Under the pieces are notes generated by a model. That model was not told where the DNA came from, did not search any database, and worked only from the letters and a program-made list of their open reading frames with translations. A stretch of 8,974 bases of DNA from an uncultured bacterium (GTDB lineage Bacteria > Bacillota > Clostridia > Lachnospirales > Lachnospiraceae). Location: the NCBI GenBank assembly GCA_905214365.1, contig CAJMMH010000098.1, positions 1 through 8,974 of the forward strand, written 5' to 3'. Both the position numbers and the translations under genes were made by a program. Below, piece after piece: positions 1 to 5,856 of the stretch (position 1 is the stretch's first letter; every line of letters begins with the position of its first letter).

Positions 1-1
1 A

Positions 2-388
2 CGCTGCGCGTACTGGGGCGAGCTTCTGACAGCTACAGCCAAAGCTCGCGGAGGTCTCGGCGCGATTGCGGACGGCTACCACAGAGATACGCCGCAGGTT
101 CTTGAGCAGAACTGGCCGGTATTCAGCATGGGCGGCTTTGCTCAGGATTCCAGTGTGCGGACGCAGGTGGTCGATTACCGCTGCCAGATCGAAATCGGAC
201 AGGTAACGATCAACAGCGGCGATTATGTGTTCGGCGATGTGGACGGTGTTGTCATCATCCCGGCGCATGCGGCACAGGAAGTGATTGAGAAGGCGTTAGA
301 AAAGGCCGGAAAAGAAAAGCAGCTGCGCAAAGCAGTTGAAAACGGAATGTCTGTAACCGAAGCCTTCCGGAAATTCGGTGTGCTGTAA
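2..388 (+). CDS. RraA-family aldolase/decarboxylase-like protein, 5' partial
   Basis: This is the last 128 residues of a protein whose start lies outside the window; family members are usually about 200-230 residues, so roughly 90-100 are missing. The visible part carries the RraA/HMG-aldolase signature: WGELLTATAKARG, then an ADG turn and the Arg-Asp pair (fragment residues 28-29, in GYHRD) that in characterised 4-hydroxy-4-methyl-2-oxoglutarate aldolases helps bind metal and substrate. The strand GDYVFGDVDGVVIIP near the C-terminus is also typical. The family includes divalent-metal aldolases and oxaloacetate decarboxylases as well as non-catalytic RNase E inhibitors; many members are misnamed demethylmenaquinone methyltransferases. 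The intact RD pair favours an enzyme. It lies 184 bases upstream of, and in the same direction as, the altronate dehydratase genes, so a role in sugar-acid breakdown is plausible but inferred. The exact substrate cannot be told. Confidence 0.85.
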   Translation, partial: RCAYWGELLTATAKARGGLGAIADGYHRDTPQVLEQNWPVFSMGGFAQDSSVRTQVVDYRCQIEIGQVTINSGDYVFGDVDGVVIIPAHAAQEVIEKALEKAGKEKQLRKAVENGMSVTEAFRKFGVL

Positions 389-572
389 CGGGTAGAAACG
401 GCATTGATAATGATGATACCGCTGTATTCCCCAGACGGGATGCGGCGGTATTGCCGTATCGGAAAAGCAGGCGCAGCGCGGGAGGTGTATCGCTTGCCGG
501 AATGATTTTCAGCACCAACAGGCAAGGAGTCTCGAAAGAACGGTTTGCGTCGGCAAAGAGGGAAAGGGATAC
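389..572. other. Intergenic gap, imperfect hairpin only
   Basis: No gene is supported in this 184-base gap. It holds one imperfect inverted repeat: arms ATACCGC (416-422) and GCGGTAT (445-451), with an inner TCCC/GGGA pair (428-431 and 437-440). No T-run follows, so it is not a convincing terminator. No good -35/-10 pair was seen, which leaves open whether the downstream uronate genes are read through from the RraA-like gene. Confidence 0.4.
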
Positions 573-980
573 ATGCAGATAGATAGAAACAGAAACAGTC
601 TCTTAGGAAAGGCAGCAGAGCCAGAGAAGACAGAAACCGGACGGCTGCCTGGCGAGCGGACCGCATACCGGATCCGCCTTGCGGACAATACCGCAACTGC
701 GCTGGAGGCATTGGAGCCGGGACCGGTGCGCATAACCGGAGAGACAGATGTGACGGAAATCGCTGCGGCAGAGTCAATTCCAAAGGGACATAAGCTGGCA
801 GTCCGGGCAATCGAACCGGGGGAAGCTGTGGTCAAATACGGTGTTCCGATTGGAACGGCAACGGCGCATATTGCGCCGGGAAGCTGGATTCATATGCATT
901 GTATGCGGAGCAATTATGATGAGCGCAGCTCGCATCTGGATCTGAAAACAGGTGTACCGGAAGGAGAGGCGTATGAATGA
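573..980 (+). CDS. Altronate dehydratase small subunit, SAF domain (UxaA family N-terminal part)
   Basis: This 135-residue protein matches the SAF-type N-terminal domain of UxaA-family hydro-lyases. In the two-gene form this domain is a separate small subunit that works with the large subunit encoded next. The SAF part runs from about residue 31 to 115. It contains the LADNTATALE start, the PKGHKLAVRAI segment, and the signature KYGVPIGTATAHIAPGSWIHMH (residues 88-109). The usual ending is His-x-His-Asn; here it reads H107-M-H109-C110, so the Asn is Cys. About 30 polar residues precede the domain, more than typical small subunits of about 95-100 residues, and no later in-frame ATG precedes the domain. 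The start at 573 follows a purine-rich GGAAAGGGA ribosome site. The stop overlaps the next gene by 8 bases (ATGAATGA), which suggests translational coupling. The partner could in principle belong to a related dehydratase (galactarate, sulfolactate), but the uronate isomerase downstream favours altronate. Confidence 0.85.
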   Translation: MQIDRNRNSLLGKAAEPEKTETGRLPGERTAYRIRLADNTATALEALEPGPVRITGETDVTEIAAAESIPKGHKLAVRAIEPGEAVVKYGVPIGTATAHIAPGSWIHMHCMRSNYDERSSHLDLKTGVPEGEAYE

Positions 981-2166
981 TGAACAGAAAGCCGCGCTTT
1001 TGTCAGTTTCCTGGCAGGGGTATAAGCGGGAAGACAACCGGAAGGGAATCCGAAATAAGCTTCTTGTGATTTATACCGTTGAGTGCGCGTCTTATGTCGC
1101 AAAGCAGATTGCGGCGGGATCACAATATCCGGATACGGATGTGATCGGATTTTCCGGATGTACGGACAATGATTACGCGATCCGGATGCTGGTTGCGATG
1201 GTGCGGCATCCCAATGTCGGAGCGGTGCTTGCTGTTGGATTGGGCTGCGAGTATGTGCGGCCGTCGAGATTGGCAAAGGCGGCTGAAGAGGCAGGAAAGC
1301 CGTCCGCCTGGATGATGATTCAGGAAGAGGGAGGCACATCGGCTTCGATTCGGAAGGGAATCTGGGAAACCGGGCGTCTCGGAGAAGCGTTAAAGCAGAC
1401 GACGCGTTGTCCGATGGGATTTGCCGATCTGATTGTCGGTGCGGAGTGCGGAGGAAGTGATTTTACCAGCGGTCTTGCCGGGAACCCGTTAGTCGGTTCC
1501 TTTTTTGACCGGCTGGTGGATCTCGGCGGAACGGCCATTTTTGAAGAAATTGTAGAAGCGGTTGGACTAAGGGATCTGCTCATCAGCCGGGCGGCAGACT
1601 CAGAGGCGGTAAAGCAGCTGGGAGAAACCTACGACAAGGCAATGGATTACTGCAGACAGGTCAGACAGTACTCGATCAGTCCCGGCAATTTCGTCGGTGG
1701 CTTAAGCAGCATTGAGGAGAAGAGCATGGGCGCTGTCATCAAGAGCGGAAGCAGGCCGATTCAGGGGGTGATCCGCGTATCGGAGCAGCCGTTAAAGCCT
1801 GGGCTCTGGCTGCTTGACAGCACGCCGGACCCGCACTGGATGCAGTTTGGAATCACCAATCCCAATGACAATGAAGGATTGATGGATCTGATCTGCAGCG
1901 GCGCGCAGCTGTTGTTTCTGGTAACGGGACGCGGCAACGTGGTCGGAAGCGCAGTGTCGCCAGTGATTAAAATTACAGGAAACCATGAAACCTATGAACG
2001 GATGAAAGAGGATATGGACATCGATGCCAGCGAGGTGCTGTTCGCAGCCGGACGAATGGAACCGCTGACAGACCGGCTCTGCAGGTATATTGCCGACATA
2101 TGCGGCGGCAGTCTGACCTGCGCAGAGAAGCTAGGACACCGGGAATATTTCATTCCGTATAAATAG
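973..2166 (+). CDS. uxaA: Altronate dehydratase large (catalytic) subunit, UxaA family
   Basis: This 397-residue protein matches the C-terminal catalytic part of UxaA/GarD-type iron-dependent hydro-lyases, which convert D-altronate to 2-keto-3-deoxy-D-gluconate plus water in the cytoplasm. Family landmarks are all present: GYKREDNRKGIRN (16-28), GLGCE with C92, the ECGGSD motif with C159 (158-163), GNFVGGLSSIEEKSMG (238-253), and TGRGNVVGS (318-326). The ATG at 973 is chosen because AAGGAGAGG lies just upstream (961-969) and it overlaps the small-subunit stop by 8 bases. An in-frame ATG at 952 would place that ribosome site inside the gene and has none of its own. In E. coli UxaA both parts form one chain of about 495 residues; here they are separate, as in many Firmicutes. 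Substrate is inferred from the neighbouring uronate isomerase; galactarate or another aldonate remains possible. Confidence 0.88.
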   Translation: MNDEQKAALLSVSWQGYKREDNRKGIRNKLLVIYTVECASYVAKQIAAGSQYPDTDVIGFSGCTDNDYAIRMLVAMVRHPNVGAVLAVGLGCEYVRPSRLAKAAEEAGKPSAWMMIQEEGGTSASIRKGIWETGRLGEALKQTTRCPMGFADLIVGAECGGSDFTSGLAGNPLVGSFFDRLVDLGGTAIFEEIVEAVGLRDLLISRAADSEAVKQLGETYDKAMDYCRQVRQYSISPGNFVGGLSSIEEKSMGAVIKSGSRPIQGVIRVSEQPLKPGLWLLDSTPDPHWMQFGITNPNDNEGLMDLICSGAQLLFLVTGRGNVVGSAVSPVIKITGNHETYERMKEDMDIDASEVLFAAGRMEPLTDRLCRYIADICGGSLTCAEKLGHREYFIPYK

Positions 2167-2202
2167 CAGAATCATACCGGCAGAAAGTGTGAGGAACAGT
2201 AA

Positions 2203-2973
2203 ATGGAAGCATTTGAACAGGTATTTTCATTAAAAGGAAAAACAGCGCTGATTACCGGAGGAGCAACAGGACTTGGACTGGCGATGACCCGCTGCATGAT
2301 CGCGGCAGGAGCAAAGGTAATTGTTGTCAGCTCATCGCCGGCAGAAAAGTATCAGGGGGTTCTGGCTCCATTCGGCGACCGTGTGGTTTACTATTCGTTT
2401 AATGTCACGGATACCGACCATACGGAAGAATTTGCAAAAAGGGTATTTGCGGAAAACGGAACGGTTGATATCCTTGTCAACAATGCGGGAAATCACTGCA
2501 AGAAGCCGATTGAAGAGATGGAAACCGCAGACTTTATGCGGGTACTGGATGTGCATCTGAAGGGATCCTTCGCAATGACGAGGGCCTTTCTTCCGGCAAT
2601 GCGCGCACAGAAGAGCGGAAATGTTATCTTTATTGCCAGTATGACAAGCTACATCGGCATGCCGCAGGTCATGGGATATTCCGCGGCAAAATCCGGCGTT
2701 CTCGGCATGATCCGCGCGCTGACTGCAGAGGTTGGCGGGGACGGAATCCGTGTCAATGGAATTGCGCCCGGCTGGATTGATACGCCGATGCTGCATCGCG
2801 CAGTGGATCAGGATATTCCAAGACAGCAGAAGATTCTTGGACGGACGCCGATGAAGAAGTATGGCGAGCCGGAGGATATTGGCTGGGCGGCAGTTTATCT
2901 GTGTTCGGACGCGGCGAAGTTTGTCACCGGCACTGTCATTCCGGTAGATGGCGGCGCTCTGAATGGCTTCTGA
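2203..2973 (+). CDS. Short-chain dehydrogenase/reductase, candidate uronate (tagaturonate/fructuronate) reductase
   Basis: This 256-residue protein is a classical SDR, closest in feel to gluconate 5-dehydrogenase/KduD-like enzymes. It has the Rossmann glycine motif TGGATGLG (18-25), the NNAG motif (93-96), catalytic Ser146, Tyr159 and Lys163 (Y-S-A-A-K), the IRVNGIAPGWIDTPM stretch after the active site, and a TGTVIPVDGG ending. The usual tetrad Asn in the V-N-L-x-G segment is His118 here (DVHLKG). Strand beta-2 ends in Ser-Ser-Ser (43-45) rather than an Asp, which tends to go with NADP(H); that is inference. The gene sits between the altronate dehydratase and uronate isomerase genes. No UxaB/UxuB-type mannitol dehydrogenase homolog is in the window, so this SDR may reduce tagaturonate to altronate. 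A ribosome site GTGAGGAAC precedes the ATG, and the stop overlaps TGATG at the next gene. A KduD-like role on 3-deoxy-hexulosonates or oxidation of gluconate are alternatives. Confidence 0.85.
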   Translation: MEAFEQVFSLKGKTALITGGATGLGLAMTRCMIAAGAKVIVVSSSPAEKYQGVLAPFGDRVVYYSFNVTDTDHTEEFAKRVFAENGTVDILVNNAGNHCKKPIEEMETADFMRVLDVHLKGSFAMTRAFLPAMRAQKSGNVIFIASMTSYIGMPQVMGYSAAKSGVLGMIRALTAEVGGDGIRVNGIAPGWIDTPMLHRAVDQDIPRQQKILGRTPMKKYGEPEDIGWAAVYLCSDAAKFVTGTVIPVDGGALNGF

Positions 2974-2999
2974 TGGAGGAAGGGAACAAAAAGTTGGAT

Positions 3000-4403
3000 A
3001 TGAAGTTTAGCGAGGATTTATTTTTTACAAACGAAACGGGAAGGCATCTGTACCATGCGTATGCAGAGAATCTCCCGATTATTGATTATCACTGCCATCT
3101 TCAGCCGAAGGCAATTTATGAAAACAAGGTGTTTGAGGATCTTGGCGAGATGTGGCTTTCGGGCGATCATTATAAGTGGCGCGCGATGCGTACGTTTGGC
3201 ATTGACGAGAAGTACATTACCGGCACAGAAACCAGTTACCATGAGAAGTTTCTGAAGTTTGCGGAGATCGTTCCGTATCTGGCGGGGAATCCGCTCTATA
3301 TCTGGTGCGCGCTGGAGCTGAAGCGGTTCTTCGGGATTGATGAGCCGCTGTGCCGGGAGAACGCGGAAGCAATTTATGCGGAAACAAAGCGCCTGATTGA
3401 AGAAAAGCAAATGACGCCGATCTGGTGTATGGAGCACTGCAGGGTGGAGCTGGTAAGCACGACGGAAGACCCGGCGGATACGCTGGAGTACCACAAAAAG
3501 CTGGCGCAGGAGAAGAAGACAAGGATCAAGGTCATTTCCGCAACCAGACCGGATCAGGCGCTTTACCTGGAAAAGCCTGGTTTTGTCTCTTATCTGCCGA
3601 AGCTAGAACGGGCGGCGGACATGAAAATTGAAACCTTTGCCGATCTGATTGGGGCATTGGAAAAGCGGCTGCGGTACTTTGCGGACATGGGAACCAGAAT
3701 CAGCGACAGTGGAATTGAAGAGCTGGTATGGGAAGATTTTACAGAGGAAGAAATCGAAGTAATCTTCCGAAAGGCAAAGCAGGGACAGCTGGTTTCCGAA
3801 AAGGAGAGAAACCAGTACCGCAGTGCATTTCTGATGCAGATGGGCCGTCTGTATCATCAGTATGATTTTGTGATGCAGATGCACATCGGAACCTATCAGG
3901 GAGCAAACCGTTATGGCGAGCGGACGATCGGCGCTGCCTGCGGCTTTGACTGCATTGATGACAGCACAATGGTAAAAAGCATCGGAACGCTGCTGAACCG
4001 GCTTACTGAGGAGCATTGCCTGCCGAAGGTAATTCTGTATCCGCTCGATTCGTCCAAGGCGGAGGTATGGGCGGCGCTTGCAGCCGGATTCTGTGAAGGA
4101 CCGGTGGCCGGCAAGGTACAGCTCGGCGCGCCGTGGTGGTTCCACGATCATGCGTACGGAATCAGGCGGCAGTTTGAATCCTGCGGAAACCTGTACGCAG
4201 TTTCTTTATCAGCTGGAATGCTGACTGACTCCAGAAGCTTTCTGAGCTATCCGCGGTTTGAAGTATACCGCCGGGTATTCTGCGATTACCTGGGCGGACT
4301 TGTTGAGCGGCATGAGTACTTTTCCGGAGAGGCGTATCTGAAGGACATCATTGAAAAGGTATGCTGGAAAAACGCGAGGAAATTTTTAGGCTGCTGCGAT
4401 TAA
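3000..4403 (+). CDS. uxaC: Uronate isomerase (glucuronate/galacturonate isomerase)
   Basis: This 467-residue protein is uronate isomerase, a member of the amidohydrolase superfamily that interconverts D-galacturonate and D-tagaturonate or D-glucuronate and D-fructuronate. The length matches the family (about 465-470). The N-terminus MKFSEDLFFTNETGRHLYH has the expected form, followed by the metal-site motif DYHCHL (H31, H33). Further landmarks are QMHIGTYQGANRYGE, GAPWWFHDH, and the C-terminal LTDSRSFLSYPRFEVYRR stretch followed by RHEYF. The start is uncertain: ATG 3000 aligns with family N-termini, while TTG 2994 is better spaced from the GGAGGAAGGG site (2975-2984). ATG 2973 overlaps the SDR stop (TGATG) but lacks its own ribosome site. 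It is the last gene of the uronate unit, directly ahead of a strong terminator. Confidence 0.95.
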   Translation: MKFSEDLFFTNETGRHLYHAYAENLPIIDYHCHLQPKAIYENKVFEDLGEMWLSGDHYKWRAMRTFGIDEKYITGTETSYHEKFLKFAEIVPYLAGNPLYIWCALELKRFFGIDEPLCRENAEAIYAETKRLIEEKQMTPIWCMEHCRVELVSTTEDPADTLEYHKKLAQEKKTRIKVISATRPDQALYLEKPGFVSYLPKLERAADMKIETFADLIGALEKRLRYFADMGTRISDSGIEELVWEDFTEEEIEVIFRKAKQGQLVSEKERNQYRSAFLMQMGRLYHQYDFVMQMHIGTYQGANRYGERTIGAACGFDCIDDSTMVKSIGTLLNRLTEEHCLPKVILYPLDSSKAEVWAALAAGFCEGPVAGKVQLGAPWWFHDHAYGIRRQFESCGNLYAVSLSAGMLTDSRSFLSYPRFEVYRRVFCDYLGGLVERHEYFSGEAYLKDIIEKVCWKNARKFLGCCD

Positions 4404-4456
4404 CGAAAAAGGCGTTACTGTTTACATTTCGCATAAACAGTAATGCCTTTTTCGTT
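4402..4456 (+). terminator. Strong intrinsic terminator after uxaC
   Basis: A near-perfect inverted repeat has 23-base arms at 4402-4424 and 4434-4456 with a 9-base loop. In RNA all 23 positions pair, one of them a G-U. The left arm has A5 and the right arm T5, so it could work in both directions. The left arm begins inside the uxaC stop codon (TAA, 4401-4403). It ends the uronate unit and separates it from the alcohol dehydrogenase promoter just downstream. Confidence 0.9.
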
Positions 4457-4458
4457 CA

Positions 4459-4487
4459 TTGTATTTTACTGAAGAGTATGATATAAT
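4459..4487 (+). promoter_or_regulatory. Extended -10 sigma-A-type promoter for the alcohol dehydrogenase gene
   Basis: A perfect TATAAT (4482-4487) is preceded by the TGN extension (TGA, 4479-4481). A partial -35, TTGTAT (4459-4464), stands 17 bases upstream. Transcription would begin near 4494, giving a leader of about 90 bases. The promoter starts 3 bases after the terminator arm ends, so this gene is probably an independent unit. Confidence 0.7.
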
Positions 4488-4536
4488 CAGAACGAAATGG
4501 AAAATACAGAAAAATGACAGATAAAATGATGAACAA

Positions 4537-4556
4537 ATTACCGGATCAATGGTAAT
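4537..4556. repeat. Inverted repeat in alcohol dehydrogenase leader, possible operator
   Basis: Perfect arms ATTACC (4537-4542) and GGTAAT (4551-4556) are separated by 8 bases. The repeat lies between the predicted transcription start and the ribosome site, where a repressor could block transcription or a small hairpin could affect initiation. No regulator is encoded nearby and short repeats like this occur by chance, so a function is only a possibility. Confidence 0.3.
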
Positions 4557-4583
4557 ATTTGAAAACAAATGGGAGGCAGCAGA

Positions 4584-5747
4584 ATGGAAAATTTTGATTA
4601 TCATATTCCAACGGACATTTACTTTGGAAAAGGACAGATCAGCAAGCTTGGAGACCGGATCGGTTCGATCGGAAAACGGGTTCTTCTGGTTTATGGAGGA
4701 GGAAGCATCAAAAAAATCGGACTGTATGATCAGGTGATGGAGCAGCTTTCGCGGGCAGGCGTGTTTGCGGCTGAGCTTCCGGGCGTGGAGCCGAATCCAA
4801 GGATTCAGACCGTAAGAAAAGGTGTTGCGCTGTGCCGGGAGCAGAAGCTGGAAGCGGTGCTTGCGGTTGGCGGCGGAAGCACGATTGACTGTGCCAAGGT
4901 GATTGCGGCCGGAGCCTGCTATGACGGGGATGCCTGGGATCTGGTGCTGTACGCGGGAAAGATGAAAAAAGCACTTCCAGTCGCAGCGGTGCTGACGCTT
5001 GCGGCAACCGGTTCCGAGATGGATGAGTATGCGGTTATTTCAGATCTGACGAAGCATGAAAAATGGGGAACCGGAAGCGATGCGACCAAGCCAGTCTTTT
5101 CCATTCTGGATCCGCAGTATACGTATAGCGTTCCGGCATGGCAGACGGCGAGCGGAACTGCGGACATTATGAGCCATACGTTTGAAAATTATTTTAATTG
5201 TACGCCGGGAGCGTATCTTCAGGCAAGAATCGCGGAGGGAATCCTGAAAACTTGTATTCAGTACGCGCCGATTGCGCTGGAGGATCCGGATAATTATGAA
5301 GCGCGCGCAAATTTGATGTGGGCGTCGAGCCTGGCAATTAATGGGCTGATCAGCTATGGCGAGGATACCGCCTGGTCGGTGCATCCGATGGAGCATGAGC
5401 TGAGCGCATTTTATGATATCACACATGGAGCCGGTCTGGCGCTTCTGACGCCGTACTGGATGGAGTACGTTCTCTGCCCGGAAACGCTGCCGAAATTTGT
5501 AGAGTATGGCGTCAACGTGTGGGGAATTGATGAAGGAAAAGAATTAATGGATATCGCAAGAGAAGCGATTGGAAAGACAAGAGAGTTCTTTAATTCCCTT
5601 GGCATGCCGTCTCATCTGAAGGAGCTTGACATTGGCCCGGAGCATTTCGATGAGATGGCGGAAAAAGCAGCCGGCTGCGGACTGGATCAGGGATTTCTTC
5701 CGCTGACCAAGAAGGATGTAAAAAAGATTTTTGAGATGGCGCTTTAA
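4584..5747 (+). CDS. Iron-containing NAD(P)H-dependent alcohol dehydrogenase, YqhD/BDH type
   Basis: This 387-residue protein is a group III iron-dependent alcohol dehydrogenase of the butanol dehydrogenase/YqhD class, with the same length as E. coli YqhD. The metal ligands D194, H198, H267 and H281 fall at the same residue numbers as in YqhD. The nucleotide-binding motif GGGSIKK (38-44) and the second motif GGGSTID (96-102) are intact. Enzymes of this class reduce aldehydes, including reactive or sugar-derived ones, to alcohols in the cytoplasm, usually with NADPH. The start at 4584 follows GGGAGG (4571-4576) with ideal spacing; an ATG at 4569 in the same frame overlaps that site and is rejected. 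It has its own promoter and is separated from uxaC by a strong terminator, so a role in uronate use is not shown. The substrate is unknown; fermentation or aldehyde detoxification are reasonable guesses. Confidence 0.93.
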   Translation: MENFDYHIPTDIYFGKGQISKLGDRIGSIGKRVLLVYGGGSIKKIGLYDQVMEQLSRAGVFAAELPGVEPNPRIQTVRKGVALCREQKLEAVLAVGGGSTIDCAKVIAAGACYDGDAWDLVLYAGKMKKALPVAAVLTLAATGSEMDEYAVISDLTKHEKWGTGSDATKPVFSILDPQYTYSVPAWQTASGTADIMSHTFENYFNCTPGAYLQARIAEGILKTCIQYAPIALEDPDNYEARANLMWASSLAINGLISYGEDTAWSVHPMEHELSAFYDITHGAGLALLTPYWMEYVLCPETLPKFVEYGVNVWGIDEGKELMDIAREAIGKTREFFNSLGMPSHLKELDIGPEHFDEMAEKAAGCGLDQGFLPLTKKDVKKIFEMAL

Positions 5748-5776
5748 CAAAACAGTGACTTTGTTATTGACGACGG

Positions 5777-5802
5777 CAAAGCGGAGTGTGATGCTTTGTT
5801 TT
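5777..5802 (+). terminator. Possible weak terminator after the alcohol dehydrogenase gene
   Basis: A short hairpin has arms CAAAGC (5777-5782) and GCTTTG (5793-5798) around a 10-base loop, followed by a T-run that starts with TTTT (5799-5802). The stem is only 6 pairs with little GC, so read-through into the next gene is likely even if it is used. Confidence 0.25.
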
Positions 5803-5856
5803 GGAAGACTGTGTAAACGTTGGCTGAAGTGAGGCGGACAGGAAGGAGGAAAGGCA

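Noticed and set aside
416..451. Terminator after the RraA-like gene
   Set aside because: The inverted repeat is interrupted by an internal loop and no T-run follows.
223..810. Long open frame on the minus strand (195 codons)
   Set aside because: It lies antisense to the RraA-like end and the SAF subunit, is rich in Pro, Arg and Ser as antisense frames of GC-biased genes tend to be, and has no recognisable domain.
2901..2999. Upstream extension of uxaC to ATG 2901
   Set aside because: It would run through the C-terminus of the SDR gene, has no ribosome site, and adds residues not found in uronate isomerases.
5767..5795. Promoter for the AAA/nuclease gene (TTGACG as -35)
   Set aside because: The hexamer is good, but at 16-18 bases spacing the -10 candidates (such as GATGCT) are poor, so I do not call it.
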